Assembly: GCA_030280995.1 (NCBI GenBank)
Contig: JASXTE010000001.1
Span: forward strand, 9,767,001 to 9,831,000
Origin: Hemileia vastatrix
Taxonomy: Eukaryota > Basidiomycota > Pucciniomycetes > Pucciniales > Zaghouaniaceae
Reading direction: 5' to 3'
DNA length: 64,000 nt
A program made the translations under genes and the position numbers. Below are positions 23,171-34,367 of this stretch, piece after piece (positions within the stretch are counted from its first letter, which is position 1; every line of letters begins with the position of its first letter). The notes below the pieces were generated by a model, which saw only the letters and a list, made by a program, of their open reading frames with translations, did no database searches and was not told where the DNA came from.

Positions 23171-23950
23171 TCAGAAAGGGTCCTGATGGTCTAGAAGATT
23201 TTTAATGGAGGTCCAACGGCGGTGATAGGTGGATTTTGGGGTTTTCAAAGTCAAAGGTATGTATGTTTTCTTTTATTTTGTTTACTCAAATTTAAAGAGG
23301 TAGAATTATTATAATTATTATTATGATTTATAATTTAGAACTACTATGTTGTAAGTACTGAAATAATAAATAATATTAATAATTACTTTGATTTAAATGA
23401 TTTAATAAAATAAGTAAGTAAGTAAGGAATGAGTCAAAACAGCCAGAAAAGGGAGGCCTTATATAGGCAAAAGAGATACAAAGAACAGGAAAAATATCAG
23501 ATATACAGGAGTATGAAAGAAGAAGAATATTCCAGAAATATATTTCAAATAATAAAGTTGTTCTAGAAAGAAGGTGTTAAAAATATGTATTTACTATATA
23601 CGTCAGAAATAAGTTAGTTTATTTAAAAGTACTGTAAGTGTCATTTTTAAATAGGTAATTTGAATTTCTTGTATATAATTATTTTAATTTATACATCAAA
23701 TTTTATATTAATATTAACACTTATTTCTCTCAAACTGTCATTGAGCATGGTGTTAGGAAATAAAATATAAGGGACAAATAATATTAATTTTAATTATTTA
23801 CTGATTTTATTTCTTTGTAATTAGTTAATTTATTACAAGTAAATTTAAAGTAAACAAAATAAAATTAATAAATATAAAATAAAAAGGCGTGGCTTCATCC
23901 CAGGAAATAATTAATTATTTTACTGGGTGAGTCTAGCAGCCTGGCTGACA
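23171..23950 (-). repeat. 5' LTR of Gypsy I
   Basis: Same length (780 bp) as the 3' LTR and flanked by ATAAT at 23951-23955. On the element strand it starts TGTCAGCCAGGC, and the TATA-like GCCTATATAAGG lies near 23460-23470. The last bases next to the leader (TTCAGAAAGGG against TGTAGAAGGG) have drifted. Confidence 0.93.
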
Positions 23951-23955
23951 ATAAT

Positions 23956-24490
23956 GATGAAAGTGATGATAATGATGAGAGTGATGAGAGTGATGAGGAC
24001 TTTGACATTATTCCAGACATTTTGTTGATATTTTTGAAGCTATATTTTTTTGAAATATAAAAAAATAAAAAATAACAAATAAAAAAAAAAATAAGAGAGA
24101 AAAATTTATAATTAGTTTTCAATTTCTTTCTACCTCAAACCCCCAATTTTGCCTTTTGTATGTCCTCAATACCCTCCCCCTATTATCCTTTTTTTGGTCT
24201 CCTCAATCCCCATTTTTTTCCCCTTTGGTGTACTCAAAATCCCTTTCTTTTCCCCTTTGATATCCTCAAAACTCCCCTCTTTTTCCCCCTTTGATTTCCT
24301 CCAGATCCCCCATTGTCCCCCTTTTATTACCTTAAGTGTCTTCAGAAACCTCCTTTTTCCCCCCTTTCATATCCTCAAAACCCCCCCCTCCCCCTCTATC
24401 CCAGCCCCTTATCACTTCTCCTCTCCCCCTCATTGCTCCCCCCTTCCCTCCCCCCTCACCTCTCCTCCTTCCCCCCCCTTCATTACTTAG
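23956..24490. other. Copy A remnant: GATGA-repeat and pyrimidine-rich block
   Basis: 23956-24000 is a GATGAGAGT microsatellite-like stretch continuing the one at 15303-15320 left of Gypsy I. From 24120 to 24486 the plus strand is almost pure pyrimidine, with degenerate units of about 36 bp around CCCCTTTGATATCCTCAAAA. The open frames here are by-products of this composition. Confidence 0.6.
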
Positions 24491-24638
24491 AAATTTTCTA
24501 ACAAATTGCTAAGCTAATTAAAGATTGTCCCCAAATTTACAAAAATCTATTAAAATTTTTAAGAAGAGTGAAATTATGAGATAAGGTTAATGAAGAGTTC
24601 TCATTCTCAACAGAGCTTGAATTCTATACTGAGGAATC

Positions 24639-25205
24639 TGTCATGCGCCACATGACACTTAAAGCAAAAGTCAATCTTTTAATCCATAAATAAGTACACA
24701 AATCCATACTCAAAGCATATAAAGCAACATCTACCTAGTAACTTCTTTTTCCCTTTTTTGTCTTGATTCAGAAACAGTATAAACTGTGCTAACTAAACCT
24801 TAAATCTAAATTAGTCAATCATCTGCTTATACTTTTAAACTTAAAGCAAATGGGCAGTGTTTTAGTGCTAGGATTGATAGTGTATTTTCAATTTTGAGTT
24901 ATTGTGTGTCTAAGGGTGATTAAAGGTCTGTGAGTAGAGATAGGGGTAAGTATAAAGGATCAGTGGGTTATATTGAAGGGTCAGTGATAAATTAAGGACA
25001 GTTTATTAAAGGGGTCAATGCAAGATGGAGTTGTCTATATAAATGGGTGAGTTTTGTTTGAAATTCTTTAGAAGTAAACTACAATATTGTTGTGATAGTA
25101 GTTAAATTTATATAAAGATATTATTACTTCATACCTTTCTTGATAATAAATTTCTGTTAAAAGCTTTAAAACTTCCAAATCCCTTTTTATTATTAAGTTC
25201 CAACA
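24639..25205 (+). repeat. Candidate 5' LTR or leader of Gypsy II
   Basis: Bounded by TGTCATGCGCC and TTCCAACA with a TATA-like TATATAAAT at 25036, and followed by a CAA-rich leader that runs into gag of element II. It does not resemble the presumed 3' LTR start at 30418, so either it belongs to another element or the two ends are not a pair. Confidence 0.3.
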
Positions 25206-25449
25206 CTTTTGAGATTCTCTAGATTTTAGTGTTGCTCTATCATACATTATTTTTCACCTCAAACATATCTCAAAGCAAGTAAATTATCTTCAACATATCT
25301 TCAAACCACTCACTCAAAGTATTCCTCTGTGCTTCAAAGTAGTCTTCAACCATCTTTACCAATCTCACTCACTCAGGAACACCCTAAAGCTTGTGCATAG
25401 GCTGTCTGCTTACAATTACTCCCATTACCACCTAAAGTAAAAACATCTG

Positions 25450-26281
25450 GAGGAAGTGTCAAATCTGAAAGAACAAATGTGAGTCAGAAATTAGTACAGG
25501 AGGAAGTACAAGACCATTTATCTAAATTAATTGAGTTGTTGAATTCTCCCAGGATTAGTGAGATTGAATCCAATCAGAAGAATTTGACAAAATTTGACCA
25601 GTAGCCAACTTATGATGGGGAAGCCAGTTCTGATTGGAAACATTTTATTCAAAGAATTGACAATTTAAAATTCTCAAATAAGTTACCATATGAAGAGCTA
25701 ACATCAAAACTAACTTCATTATTTAAGGGTGTTGCTTCATTATGGTTTGAAGCTGTATTAAATGAGGGTAAAGATTACTCTTGGGCTAATGGAAAAAACT
25801 AATTTTTAAGAAATTTGGAGGCTCTAAAGTTAGACCAACACACAAAAGATTATATGAGAAAACAAGTTATAATACATTGAATGGTTAAAAACCTATGGTA
25901 TTTTTGATAAATTTAAATAAAATATTAAAAGCCATTGAATCAAACATGGATTTTAACTTATGGAAAGATAAAATAATATTTAAATTACCTATATCTGTCA
26001 GAGACATTGTTGTAGCTAGAACAAGAATGTTTAATAAATACTCCGAATTTATCAATATTTGTAATGAAATACTATTAAACCATAAGTATGAAGTAAGGTA
26101 CACCATGTATAAACAGAATGATGAAGCTGTAAAAATTCAAAATTCAAAACCACTCCAGGAAAAGCAGAAAAAACCTACTGCCCCTGTAGTGCCTAAAAAG
26201 TATGAGACAAATACTTGTTATAAGCTTAATAAGCCTTGGTTAAAAGGTCACAAGTGTGAGAAAAATATAATAACTGTTTAA
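25450..26281 (+). pseudogene. Gypsy II gag with zinc knuckle
   Basis: A gag core is readable across frames: SDWKHFIQRIDNLKFSNKL, then SLWFEAVLNEGKDYSW, a frameshift near 25795, KKFGGSKVRPTHKRLYEK, and PMVFLINLNKILKAI. A CX2C-type knuckle CYKLNKPWLKGHKC sits near 26220. The order and motifs parallel element I. Stops occur near 25605, 25800 and 25890. Confidence 0.75.
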
Positions 26282-26419
26282 AATCAGCAATAATCTCAAC
26301 ATGAGACAGAAAAGTGTTAAGATTCAAGTGATTGTGACAGTAATATCTCATACAGTGATTAAAATGAAGTCTATATGTTGGAAGATGATTTTTCCTTCTT
26401 TGAAAATTAAATATTAAGT

Positions 26420-26910
26420 ATGGAATTAAATGTATTATTAATGAATTTTAAAGATTTTAAGATCTTTAAAAATATACAAGCTGATAACTTAAGCATGACA
26501 CGTATCATGGTTCCAGTAATAATTTCTGGAGAAACTGTAAATATAGTTTTAGACACAGGAACTTTTGGCTCTGTTTTTTCTGATTTACATTACAGAAAAT
26601 TGATAGCAAATATAAGTCAAAGCTTGAACCCCTTCAGAGTAAAAATTGGAGAGGGTTTGGATCAGTACTACACCCCATTGTTAAATACAAATCTGCTGTT
26701 TTCTTCAAATATCAACATGGTTGTGTAAGAGTAACCTGTTACTTTGTAGTGATAGATAATACTAATTGTGGTAGCTCTTTTATCATTGGTAATAAAATTC
26801 TGAAAAAATTTGGTGTAGAATTGTACCCTGCTAACAATAGTTTTACAATTGGCATGAATGGTAAAAGAGAATTTAAAATAAATTCTTTTAACACAGTCTT
26901 GAACATTGAG
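26420..26910 (+). pseudogene. Gypsy II aspartic protease
   Basis: The active-site block NIVLDTGTFGSVFSD near 26550 keeps DTG. The second half appears in another frame (CGSSFIIGNKILKKFGVEL near 26770-26830). It would process gag-pol if intact. A frameshift separates the halves near 26700. Confidence 0.75.
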
Positions 26911-26989
26911 TAAGAAGTAGAAATTCATTGCAAAGGAAGGGAAACCAGTGAGATAGAACTTTTGGAAACAGAAATTTCCAAAGAATCAT

Positions 26990-27906
26990 TTAGCACTCAG
27001 ATAAGTGAAACTGTGAAAAAAAATATCTTGGATTTAAGAAAGACATTTCCAATGGATTTTGCACATGGGACCAATGAGCTTGGCCTTGTAAAAGATAATT
27101 AAATTAAAATTATTTTAACCTGTGAGCTAGATACTATTCCTGAAAGCCTTAAAAAGCAACCATAACCTACTTCACCAATTAAGACAAAGGACATAGAGAA
27201 AAATATTCAGATTTTGTTGAAAATGAACATTATTGAAAAGTTAGAAACTAAACCAAAATATTTTGTGATATCACTAGTCCTTATTTCTTATGAGAAAGAT
27301 AATTCAAGACTTTTTGGTGATTATAAATCATTAAATACATTCAAATTGAATGATTATTACCCCTTGAAAAGGATTTCCTCTATACATGCTACCCTGAAAG
27401 GTGATAATTGCATAATCTTCTTAGATGGAAATAAAGATTACCATCAAATTCCGGTTGAAAAGAACTCCCAGAAATTTTTATTGATAACCAGAAATATAGG
27501 AATCTATAAATATGTCATGATTCCATTTGGACCAAATAATGCTCCTTCAGTTTTTCAGAAATTAATGAATAAGAAATTCCATAATGAAATGGTTGAAGGG
27601 TGGTTAATGGTATATATTTATGACATCATAATGCTCTCCAAAACATATGATGAACACTTAATACATTTGAAGAAGGTATTTCAGAAAATGGATGAAATAA
27701 AAATGAACCTTGCATTGAAAAAATGTAAATATGGGTTTGAGTCTTTAAAGGTTTTTGGTCATATTGTATCTTTTCTACAAATATGTGATGAGCAAAACAA
27801 AGTTTCTGTAATCAAGAATATTGGAACTCTTCAAAATTTTAAGGATTTACAATTGTTTCTTGGTATGAGTGATTATTATAGACAGTATATAATGAGCTAC
27901 CAATAA
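26990..27906 (+). pseudogene. Gypsy II reverse transcriptase
   Basis: The 230-codon open stretch 27214-27906 covers most of RT: YFVISLVLISYEKDNSRL, FGDYKSLN, CIIFLDGNKDYHQIPVEK, and the catalytic motif reads VYIYDIIMLSK, so the first Asp of YIDD is replaced by Tyr. Thumb motifs follow (GHIVSFLQI, LFLGMSDYYRQYI). The missing Asp makes this RT inactive even though the frame is long. The N-terminal segment before 27214 has stops. Confidence 0.88.
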
Positions 27907-28500
27907 ATTGCTGCACCTTTGAAAACACTTTTAAAGAAATCAGAAGCTTTTATTTGGAATAATGGGAAATAATAAGCTTTTGATAAGTTAAAATAATGCC
28001 TGATTAAAGCTCCCATATTGGTATTACCAGATTACTCACTACCTTTTGTCTTTTATACTGATACAAGTTATATTGTTTTGGGTTCTGTCTTGAATCAAAA
28101 ACAACTTATTGAAGGTAAAATGTCAGAAGTATTAATCTGTTATATATCAAGAACTCTAAGAAGTAGGGAATTTAAATATGGTGCTACTCAAGTCAAATTT
28201 TTGGGAGTAGTATGGGCTCGTGAGAAGCTACATTATTACCTTTAGGACAAAAAATTTGAGTTGATAACTGATTGAAGTGCAGTTAAGTTACTCTTGGGCA
28301 TGAAAACTCCTAATAGACACATGTATAAATGGCAATTAGCTGTACAAGAGGTCAGAGGATAGATGAGTATTACACATAGAGCTGGAACTTTACACTCTAA
28401 TGTATATTTGTTATCTAGAGTACCTCTAACTAATAATGATGATATTCTAGCATATGTTCCTGGAACAGAGATTATTAAAATTTATGGCATTTAAATTTTA
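27907..28500 (+). pseudogene. Gypsy II RNase H
   Basis: LPFVFYTDTSYIVLGSVL near 28040 carries the first Asp. FKYGATQVKFLGVVWAREKL follows with the usual Glu replaced by Lys. Then come a stop near 28243, the TD*SAVK block with a stop in place of Cys near 28273, and HSNVYLLSRVPL. Multiple stops are present. Confidence 0.8.
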
Positions 28501-30290
28501 GATCTTGAGAATGAATTTATGCAATCAATTCTTGATAAATATGCTTCAGATCCTGACTTGAGTAAACTTACTAAAATATTAAATGATCCATCTAATGCTT
28601 AAATGAGTGCTTTAATAAAAAAATTGACACAAAAATACAGAGAAGCATTGGAGAAAGGAAAATTTTCCATTGAGGATGGTTTTATATATTACAGAAAAAA
28701 ATTAAGTAATGTAATTGTAATTCTCCCTTCAATGAAGGAGTTGATTTTAAGCATATGTCATTAGGATATATTGGAAGGTCATTTTGACTTCCATATAATA
28801 TTAACCAGAGTAAAAAACACACCTTGGTGGATGAACATGTCTGATGATGTTCAGAAATGTGTTTACACGTGGGATTCTTGTCAAAAATCTAAATTATTGA
28901 CAGGAAAAAGAGCTATTTTGTTACAACAAATTGAGAAACCAAAGGCTCCATGGGAAATTGTTAACATGGACTTTGTAACTGGATTTCCAATAGCAGCGAA
29001 TAAAATATATAATTCCTTCTGGGTAATTTTGGATATGTTTTCAAATATGTGTAAATTTATTCCAGCCTACAAGTATGTCTCTGCTAAGGACTTAGCTTTA
29101 TTATGGTGGGGAAAGATGTTAAACATAGCAGTTTTTCCCAAAGCAATAGTATCAGACAGAGATCCAAAACTTACTTCTGAGCTCTGGAAATCACGTATGG
29201 GTGTTTCTGGTTGTCAATTAAAAATTTCTACAGAACACCATCCACAAACTGGTGGACTGACAGAAATAATGATAAAAACTTTAGAAAATATGATAAAAAG
29301 ATGTTGTGCTTTTGGTCTTTACTTGAAATACAATGTAAAACTCACACATGATTGGGTAACCCTTATCCCTGGTCTAGAATTTTCATATAATAGCACAGTT
29401 CATTCTGTTACTGGTGAAAAGCCATTTGAGTTTTGGTTGGGCTATGTATCTAATAGCCCTGTTAAAACTCTTAATAAATTACCAGGATTGAATATCCATC
29501 CTGGTACAAAATCTTTTCTTCAAATGCAAAAATTATGCAGAAAGAATTCTCAAGAATGTATTAATAAGGCATTTGAGTATGAGAAGAAAAGATACACCAC
29601 ACAATATGGGGGGCAGGCTTGCTAGCAAGTCCGCACTCTTGGACCCAAACTCACCACAGATTGAACACACATTGAGCTATTGATAAAGGAACCATACAAT
29701 CAGGGATGAAAACCACTCAGAAGAACAGTTTTGGGTGGGTTTTCAAGTAGAATTCAGCATGGGTTCAGTATGAGTTCATTCTGAGTTCCATCTGAGTTCA
29801 GTTTGAGGACTTGCTAGCAAGTCCACCCCCTATATTGCATTGTGATAGGATAAATCCTATAAAGAAAAAATGTTAAAAGATGGTGATGATGTCCTAATTT
29901 AAACACTACATTTCAATTTTAGTAGTAATTTTAAATTAAAATATCCATTCATCGGACCATTTTTAGTAAAAATGATGGTTGGTAACAATTCTGATGAATT
30001 TATATTATATGCACCATATGATATTAAACATCCAGTACTCCCTATTTCACATATAAAGCTATACCATTCTAATGATACTTCTCCATTTCCAAGAAGATCA
30101 GGAAGGAATAAAATGCAACCTGAAAAAATAGTTGAAAAAGCAGAAGTTGAAAAGATACTTAAAAAGAGACACCTTACTATAGAAAAGGGTGTTGAGTATC
30201 TATTAGTGTTTAAAAATAAATTACATTAATTTGACCAGTAGACTCCTGAAAATTAAATCTCTGTTCTTAAAAAACTCTTGAGAAAATTTC
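28501..30290 (+). pseudogene. Gypsy II integrase and chromodomain, split by a MITE
   Basis: The zinc-binding region includes CVYTWDSCQKSK. The core has VNMDFVTGFP, IVSDRDPKLTSELW and HPQTGGLTEIMIKTLE, with HDWVTLIPGLEFSYNS after it (28771-29594). A CACTA-like MITE (29595-29844) interrupts the tail. Beyond it come the GPF motif YPFIGPFLVKM and a chromodomain (VEKILKKRHLTIEKGVEYLL, then FDQ*TPEN), where the usual tryptophan codon is TAG. After the chromodomain lie about 120 bp to the polypurine tract. Confidence 0.88.
29595..29844 (+). mobile_element. CACTA-like MITE, family 1
   Basis: 250 bp between ATA target duplications (29592-29594, 29845-29847). It starts CACCACACAATATGGGG and ends CCCCCTATATTGCATTGTG. 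Each end carries a palindrome around CTTGCTAGCAAG. Near the right end a TGAGTTCAGTC-like 11-12 bp motif repeats about five times, like subterminal transposase-binding repeats of CACTA elements. It lies inside the integrase gene of Gypsy II. Confidence 0.9.
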
Positions 30291-30405
30291 AAACCATATA
30301 ATACTGTTAATAATGCAGTATATGTGTATAGAAATGTAAATAATTTTTTATCTACTTCTTCTATAAGAAAAATAGATAAAAATTTCTTACTTTTTTTTTT
30401 TTTTT

Positions 30406-30417
30406 GGAGTGAGGGAG
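30406..30417 (+). other. Polypurine tract of Gypsy II
   Basis: GGAGTGAGGGAG lies between a T15 run and the TGTCAACC start of the presumed 3' LTR at 30418, matching the equivalent site of element I. Confidence 0.75.
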
Positions 30418-30822
30418 TGTCAACCTAGGTATCCCTAGTTCTGATTATTTCTTATTTTTAGAAGAAGATAACCTAAATCTTATTAAGCTTATAACTTGAA
30501 TATGTGGTTATGATAATTATATATATGGTTATTATACTTATATGAGCCTTCTGTTTGTCTGAAAAGCAGATGGATAGCAGGCTTTCACACACATCCAGAC
30601 ATTTTTCCTGGATGTGTGTGCCTGCGTGCTATGTGCCTTGCATGATATTTATATTCTCAGGTTTTTTGTGGAATGAGTGGTTGTGAAATGAGAATTGCTG
30701 GTGGGGCTTCTGCATCTAGTGAGGGGAAGCCCCAATTATTCAATGTAGAATCAGTCAGGGCCAGTTAGTTTAGCCTCAAAATATTCTACGTTTTAGTAAG
30801 TTAGGGAACCAGTTCTTTTATA
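30418..30822 (+). repeat. Start of Gypsy II 3' LTR
   Basis: Begins TGTCAACCTAGG directly after the polypurine tract. A MITE interrupts it at 30823. The far border is not recognisable, and no matching 5' LTR was found in the window. A strong hairpin lies at 30577-30625. Confidence 0.5.
30577..30625. repeat. Hairpin in Gypsy II LTR
   Basis: GCAGG...CACACACATCCA and TGGATGTGTGTG...CCTGC pair over 12 uninterrupted plus 5 further base pairs around an 11-nt loop. Confidence 0.75.
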
Positions 30823-31083
30823 CACCACACAATATGGGGGGCGGACTTGCTAGTGAGTCCGCAACCTTGGACCCAAACTCACAACAGATTGAACACACAT
30901 TGAGCTATTTATAAAGGAACCATACAATCAGGAATGAACACCACTCAGCAGAACAGTTTTAGGTGGGTGTTCAAGTAGAGTTCAGTTTGGGTTCAGTATG
31001 AGTTCAGTCTGAGTTCCATCTGAGTTCCATCTCAGTTCAGGTTGAGGACTTGCTAGCAAGTCCACCCCCTATATTGCGTAGTG
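30823..31083 (+). mobile_element. CACTA-like MITE, family 1
   Basis: 261 bp between ATA duplications (30820-30822, 31084-31086). It starts CACCACACAATATGG and ends ATTGCGTAGTG, whose complement CACTAC is the best-preserved CACTA end of the family. The left palindrome is GGACTTGCTAGTGAGTCC and the right one GGACTTGCTAGCAAGTCC. The subterminal GAGTTCAGTCT motif is repeated six to seven times near the right end. Inserted in the Gypsy II LTR. Confidence 0.92.
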
Positions 31084-31086
31084 ATA

Positions 31087-32139
31087 TATATAGATATATA
31101 TTTATTATACTATTTTATGAATTATATTAATTTAAATAGCTTATCCATAGCCCCATAATATTTATTAAGGTGCTAGTGTAGTCATGCTATACTTATCTTA
31201 AGTTATATTCAGTAATTAGATACATACATAAGCTAATATGTATGTATAAATTCCTTATTCATTGAAATATGCAGTAATACTATGCATATATAGGTCTATA
31301 TGTAGGTTTAACCCTCTAAATAGACTGTAAGCTTTATTTTTACACTTATTTTAGGTCAAATGGACATATTTAATAGACTCAACATGCCTACACAAGAATA
31401 AACTCCTTTTAAGTGCACATATATCCAGTTTGGACAACTTAATCTGCTTCCTTCAATGGATTTTCACCAATTTATGGGTTTGGATATGATTACTGGGTGA
31501 ATGTGGAGGCTTGGGAATGTTATTGGGGGCTTTTAAACTAAATTTTTTTCGTTTATATGCTTTGGCAATCATTTTATTCTCTTTGGATGAGTTATTTTAC
31601 TTGTTTCCTTATGGTATCAGCTTTTATCTGTTTTTTTTCTATTTATGGTATGGTTGTATGATATCATTAGCTGTGATGGAGGACCCAAAATGAAGGTCTG
31701 GGTGGTTAAAATTCTTGAAGTGGATACAATGGGTAGGTGATGAGCCCTCACAGTGCTGTAATTTCCAGGGATAGCAGTGACATCATTTGGACTGAGGGTC
31801 TGTGCACTCCAGTGGATTTTGGTATAAGTAAAGGAGGATTTGGCCAGTTATTGGACATCATTTACTTACTACACATAAAAAAAACCCCCAAAATTATTAT
31901 TATATACAAATATATTTTAAAGCCCTTAAAATTTGATTTTATCTTTATACTAGCTATAACTATATCTTAATAATCTATTTTCCACCACTAGCATGCACCA
32001 ATCAAAATATTGTGTATTAACAATTGAGTATAACAGTTTTATTAGTCTTTCCCTGATGTTTAATCCATAAATCACTTATTATTAAGTAGTTGGACCATTA
32101 ATATTTACTATTAAATCATACCTATTTACTAGCATACAC
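31087..32139. other. AT-rich spacer, no gene
   Basis: Probably includes the rest of the Gypsy II LTR. The open frames at 31511 and 31737 are short, hydrophobic and unlike any family I know. No repeats were seen. Confidence 0.35.
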
Positions 32140-32814
32140 TGAGATAAGGGGTGGGTATCACCAAAAATTTTCCAAGTCATCAATTTTGCATGTCAGATTT
32201 GAAAATTCAGAAATACCCTCCCCTGAATTTTATTGAAGTAAGTGGTTCAAGTCACCAAAATAGAATATAATTACATGAATTAATTAATAAATAAATAAGA
32301 TAAGTCAAATTTACTAGTTTGAAAGTAATGACAATTCCTCAAGCCAAAATACAGATCAAGTCTAGAAACTAAGTTTGGGACTTTTCACAGGTATAGGCTG
32401 GAGGAACCCCATGATAAATTAATTTTGATATAATTACCATTTATACAACACAAGGTTGTTGGCTCATTACTTTAGTTTAGTAAATTGAAATATCAGATTT
32501 ATTTAATTAAAATTTATGAAAGAATAATAAATATTTGATGACTTTAAAAATCCCCATACTTTTTTAATCTACTTTATATTTTTTTAAATTTTTTTACTTA
32601 TATCTTCTTATTTTACCTTGTTGATTTGTTGGAGTAATTTTTTACTGTCCTGATAAGAGCAGCCAAAATTATTGAAAGGTTAGGCATATGAAAATGGTAA
32701 GAAAAAGAAAAAACACACCTTGGTAAAGGGGAAGAAGAATATGTAAAGAGAAAGGTAGTTAGAAGAATCTGGAAGGATAAATGAATGATGTAAGCATTAT
32801 TATATCTATTATGA

Positions 32815-33350
32815 AATAAACAAAAGCATAATTGGGAAAATAATGCTCAAATTTAAAGGTAAATATATCCTCAACCACTGAACCAAATTTAAATCCATTT
32901 GTGTGAATTTAAAGATAGGCTTCAGGAGAATCTTCAGTTGAAAGGGCATAAGATTTGAATAATGTTAACCATACTTCCAACTATTATTTTCAAAATTTCA
33001 CAAAAACTTGAAAAGTGATGATAATTTCCAACAATAGGGAGGTAAAAGCCTAGATAATCATCAGATAAGAGTTTCTGAAGCCTTATTCTGTAATTATGCA
33101 GTATAAAAAATAAAATAAATAAAGGCAAATTAGGAAAAAAAGGCTCAACTTTAATGTTTGATATCTCAGCAACAACTGAACCAAATTCAAATCTATTTGT
33201 GGTAAGTAAAAGATAGCCTTCAGGATAATTTTCAGTTAATAGGACATAAAATTCAAAAAAAACCTAACCCTAATTCTGACTCTGATTTTCAAATTTTGAC
33301 AAAAACTTGAAAAGTGATAATGAGAATGACAATATGAGGAGTTGAATAAG
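32815..33350. repeat. Two tandem copies of an approximately 300-bp unit
   Basis: AGCATAATTGGGAAAATAAT at about 32825 and GGCAAATTAGGAAAAAAAGG at about 33123 start two diverged copies. Both contain ACTGAACCAAATT, AAATC.ATTTGTG, GATAG.CTTCAGGA and ACAAAAACTTGAAAAGTGAT in order. This block has no counterpart in copies A or C. Confidence 0.75.
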
Positions 33351-33399
33351 TCCATTTTTATCCAGATAAGAGTCCTACATAATTTTAAGTATTAATTCT

Positions 33400-33700
33400 T
33401 CATAGAAAGAAAGAGAAATCATATAGACATAAAAAAAGGAGATAAAACTTACCTTGATTAAAAGGTAGGAAAAATAGAGTGAGAAGGAGTGAAATTGGAA
33501 GTTGGGGGAAATTAAATATGAAGCAAGTGAAATGCTTAAAGAGTGTGCAATCTATGTGTTTCAATGACATAGAATAAAAAAAAGTGAAATAGGGGAAAAG
33601 GGGGAAAGGGGAGATTATGATCATGCCAAGGAAGGATGAAAAGTAGGATGATGGAGCTAAAAAAAGAAAGAGAAGAGGGAGAAAAAAATAAGTTTAATTT
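33400..33700. repeat. Purine-rich stretch
   Basis: The plus strand is dominated by GA runs such as GGGGAAAAGGGGGAAAGG. It matches the purine-rich block of copy C near 62080-62210, and the open frames on the other strand are composition artefacts. Confidence 0.6.
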
Positions 33701-34367
33701 TACCTTAAAAATCCAAAAAAACACTTGCAAAAAAAATTAAGATAAAAGAAAAATTATAATTAGGAAACATATAAGTTAAAATGAAAAAATAATCTACATG
33801 GAGAGATGAGTTAAGAAAAAAATTGACTTAAAAATATTTGAGGGATGAAAGAGGAGAGGAGGAAATGGATATGAGTGATGAAAGAAATAAAAATGACTGA
33901 AAAATTATGCAATTGCAGAAAATATGCAATTTCATGTTGAGTTGATGAAGGAAAACAATGAGACTTCAAAACAAGAGACTTTAACAGAAAATTGAAAGTC
34001 GAAGTCTATATGCAAAAAAATAGCTATTCTAAAGAAAACTTTCTGAGAAGTCCTAAAACCTGTCTAAAACTGGGTAAAGATAGGTTATGAAGTATTTGGA
34101 TGGTGTACTTGGAGGTATAAAGTAGTTGAGGCTTTCTTGGAAGAAGGTAATGTTTCCTTGCAATTTTTTATAAAAAAAGATCTTCTTCAAGATCAGAATC
34201 AGAATTAAATTAAGATTCCAAGAGCAGATCAAGAGCTATGAAAGTCATTTTTTGATGTAATTTATCATTATTTGAGAGCAAGGAAGGCATGACTCTTATA
34301 TGGTATAAAAATTTTAATGATGTATGATGTTTTGATTTATGAGGTGTTATGCTGCAGACTTCTGAGT

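Larger units (their letters stand above)
15321..23950 (-). mobile_element. Complete Ty3/Gypsy chromovirus I with LTRs and TSD
   Basis: Two 780-bp LTRs in the same orientation bound 7 kb of internal sequence encoding, on the minus strand, gag, protease, RT, RNase H, integrase and chromodomain. The target site ATAAT is duplicated at 15316-15320 and 23951-23955. The LTRs are roughly 95% identical by eye, so the insertion is moderately old. All coding domains carry stops or frameshifts, so it cannot move by itself. A minisatellite occupies the leader before gag. Confidence 0.93.
11936..24490 (+). mobile_element. Harbinger-like copy A, decayed and split by Gypsy I
   Basis: The region carries the same order as copy C: a TAATAGGGTGTATCAATGTT border resembling the GGGTGTCAGTTCTGACC motif of copy C near 58613, a SANT-like gene on the plus strand, a non-coding block starting with a GGCAATACC..CCC motif, and a minus-strand unknown ORF. 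Gypsy I (15321-23950) interrupts it within a GATGATAAT repeat. The sequence resumes at 23956 with a GATGA-rich stretch and a pyrimidine-rich block. No nuclease gene is recognisable, so the right border is uncertain. Confidence 0.5.
32140..34290 (+). mobile_element. Harbinger-like copy B, internally deleted
   Basis: 32140-32650 matches 60760-61400 of copy C almost base for base (GGGGTGGGTATCACC, TCTAGAAACTAAGTTTGGGA, GGAACCCCATGA), including the last residues of the third ORF. 33690-34290 matches 62210-62650 and then 63770-64000, the N-terminal part of the nuclease, with most of the nuclease gene missing. The SANT gene is absent. It is a deletion derivative that could depend on copy C-type proteins. 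Confidence 0.7.

Noticed and set aside
24149..24501. 113-codon proline/serine-rich frame
   Set aside because: Pyrimidine-rich minisatellite with no protein-like variation.
31511..31970. Two short plus-strand frames near a possible LTR
   Set aside because: Hydrophobic, AT-driven sequences without domain, start context or homology inside the window.
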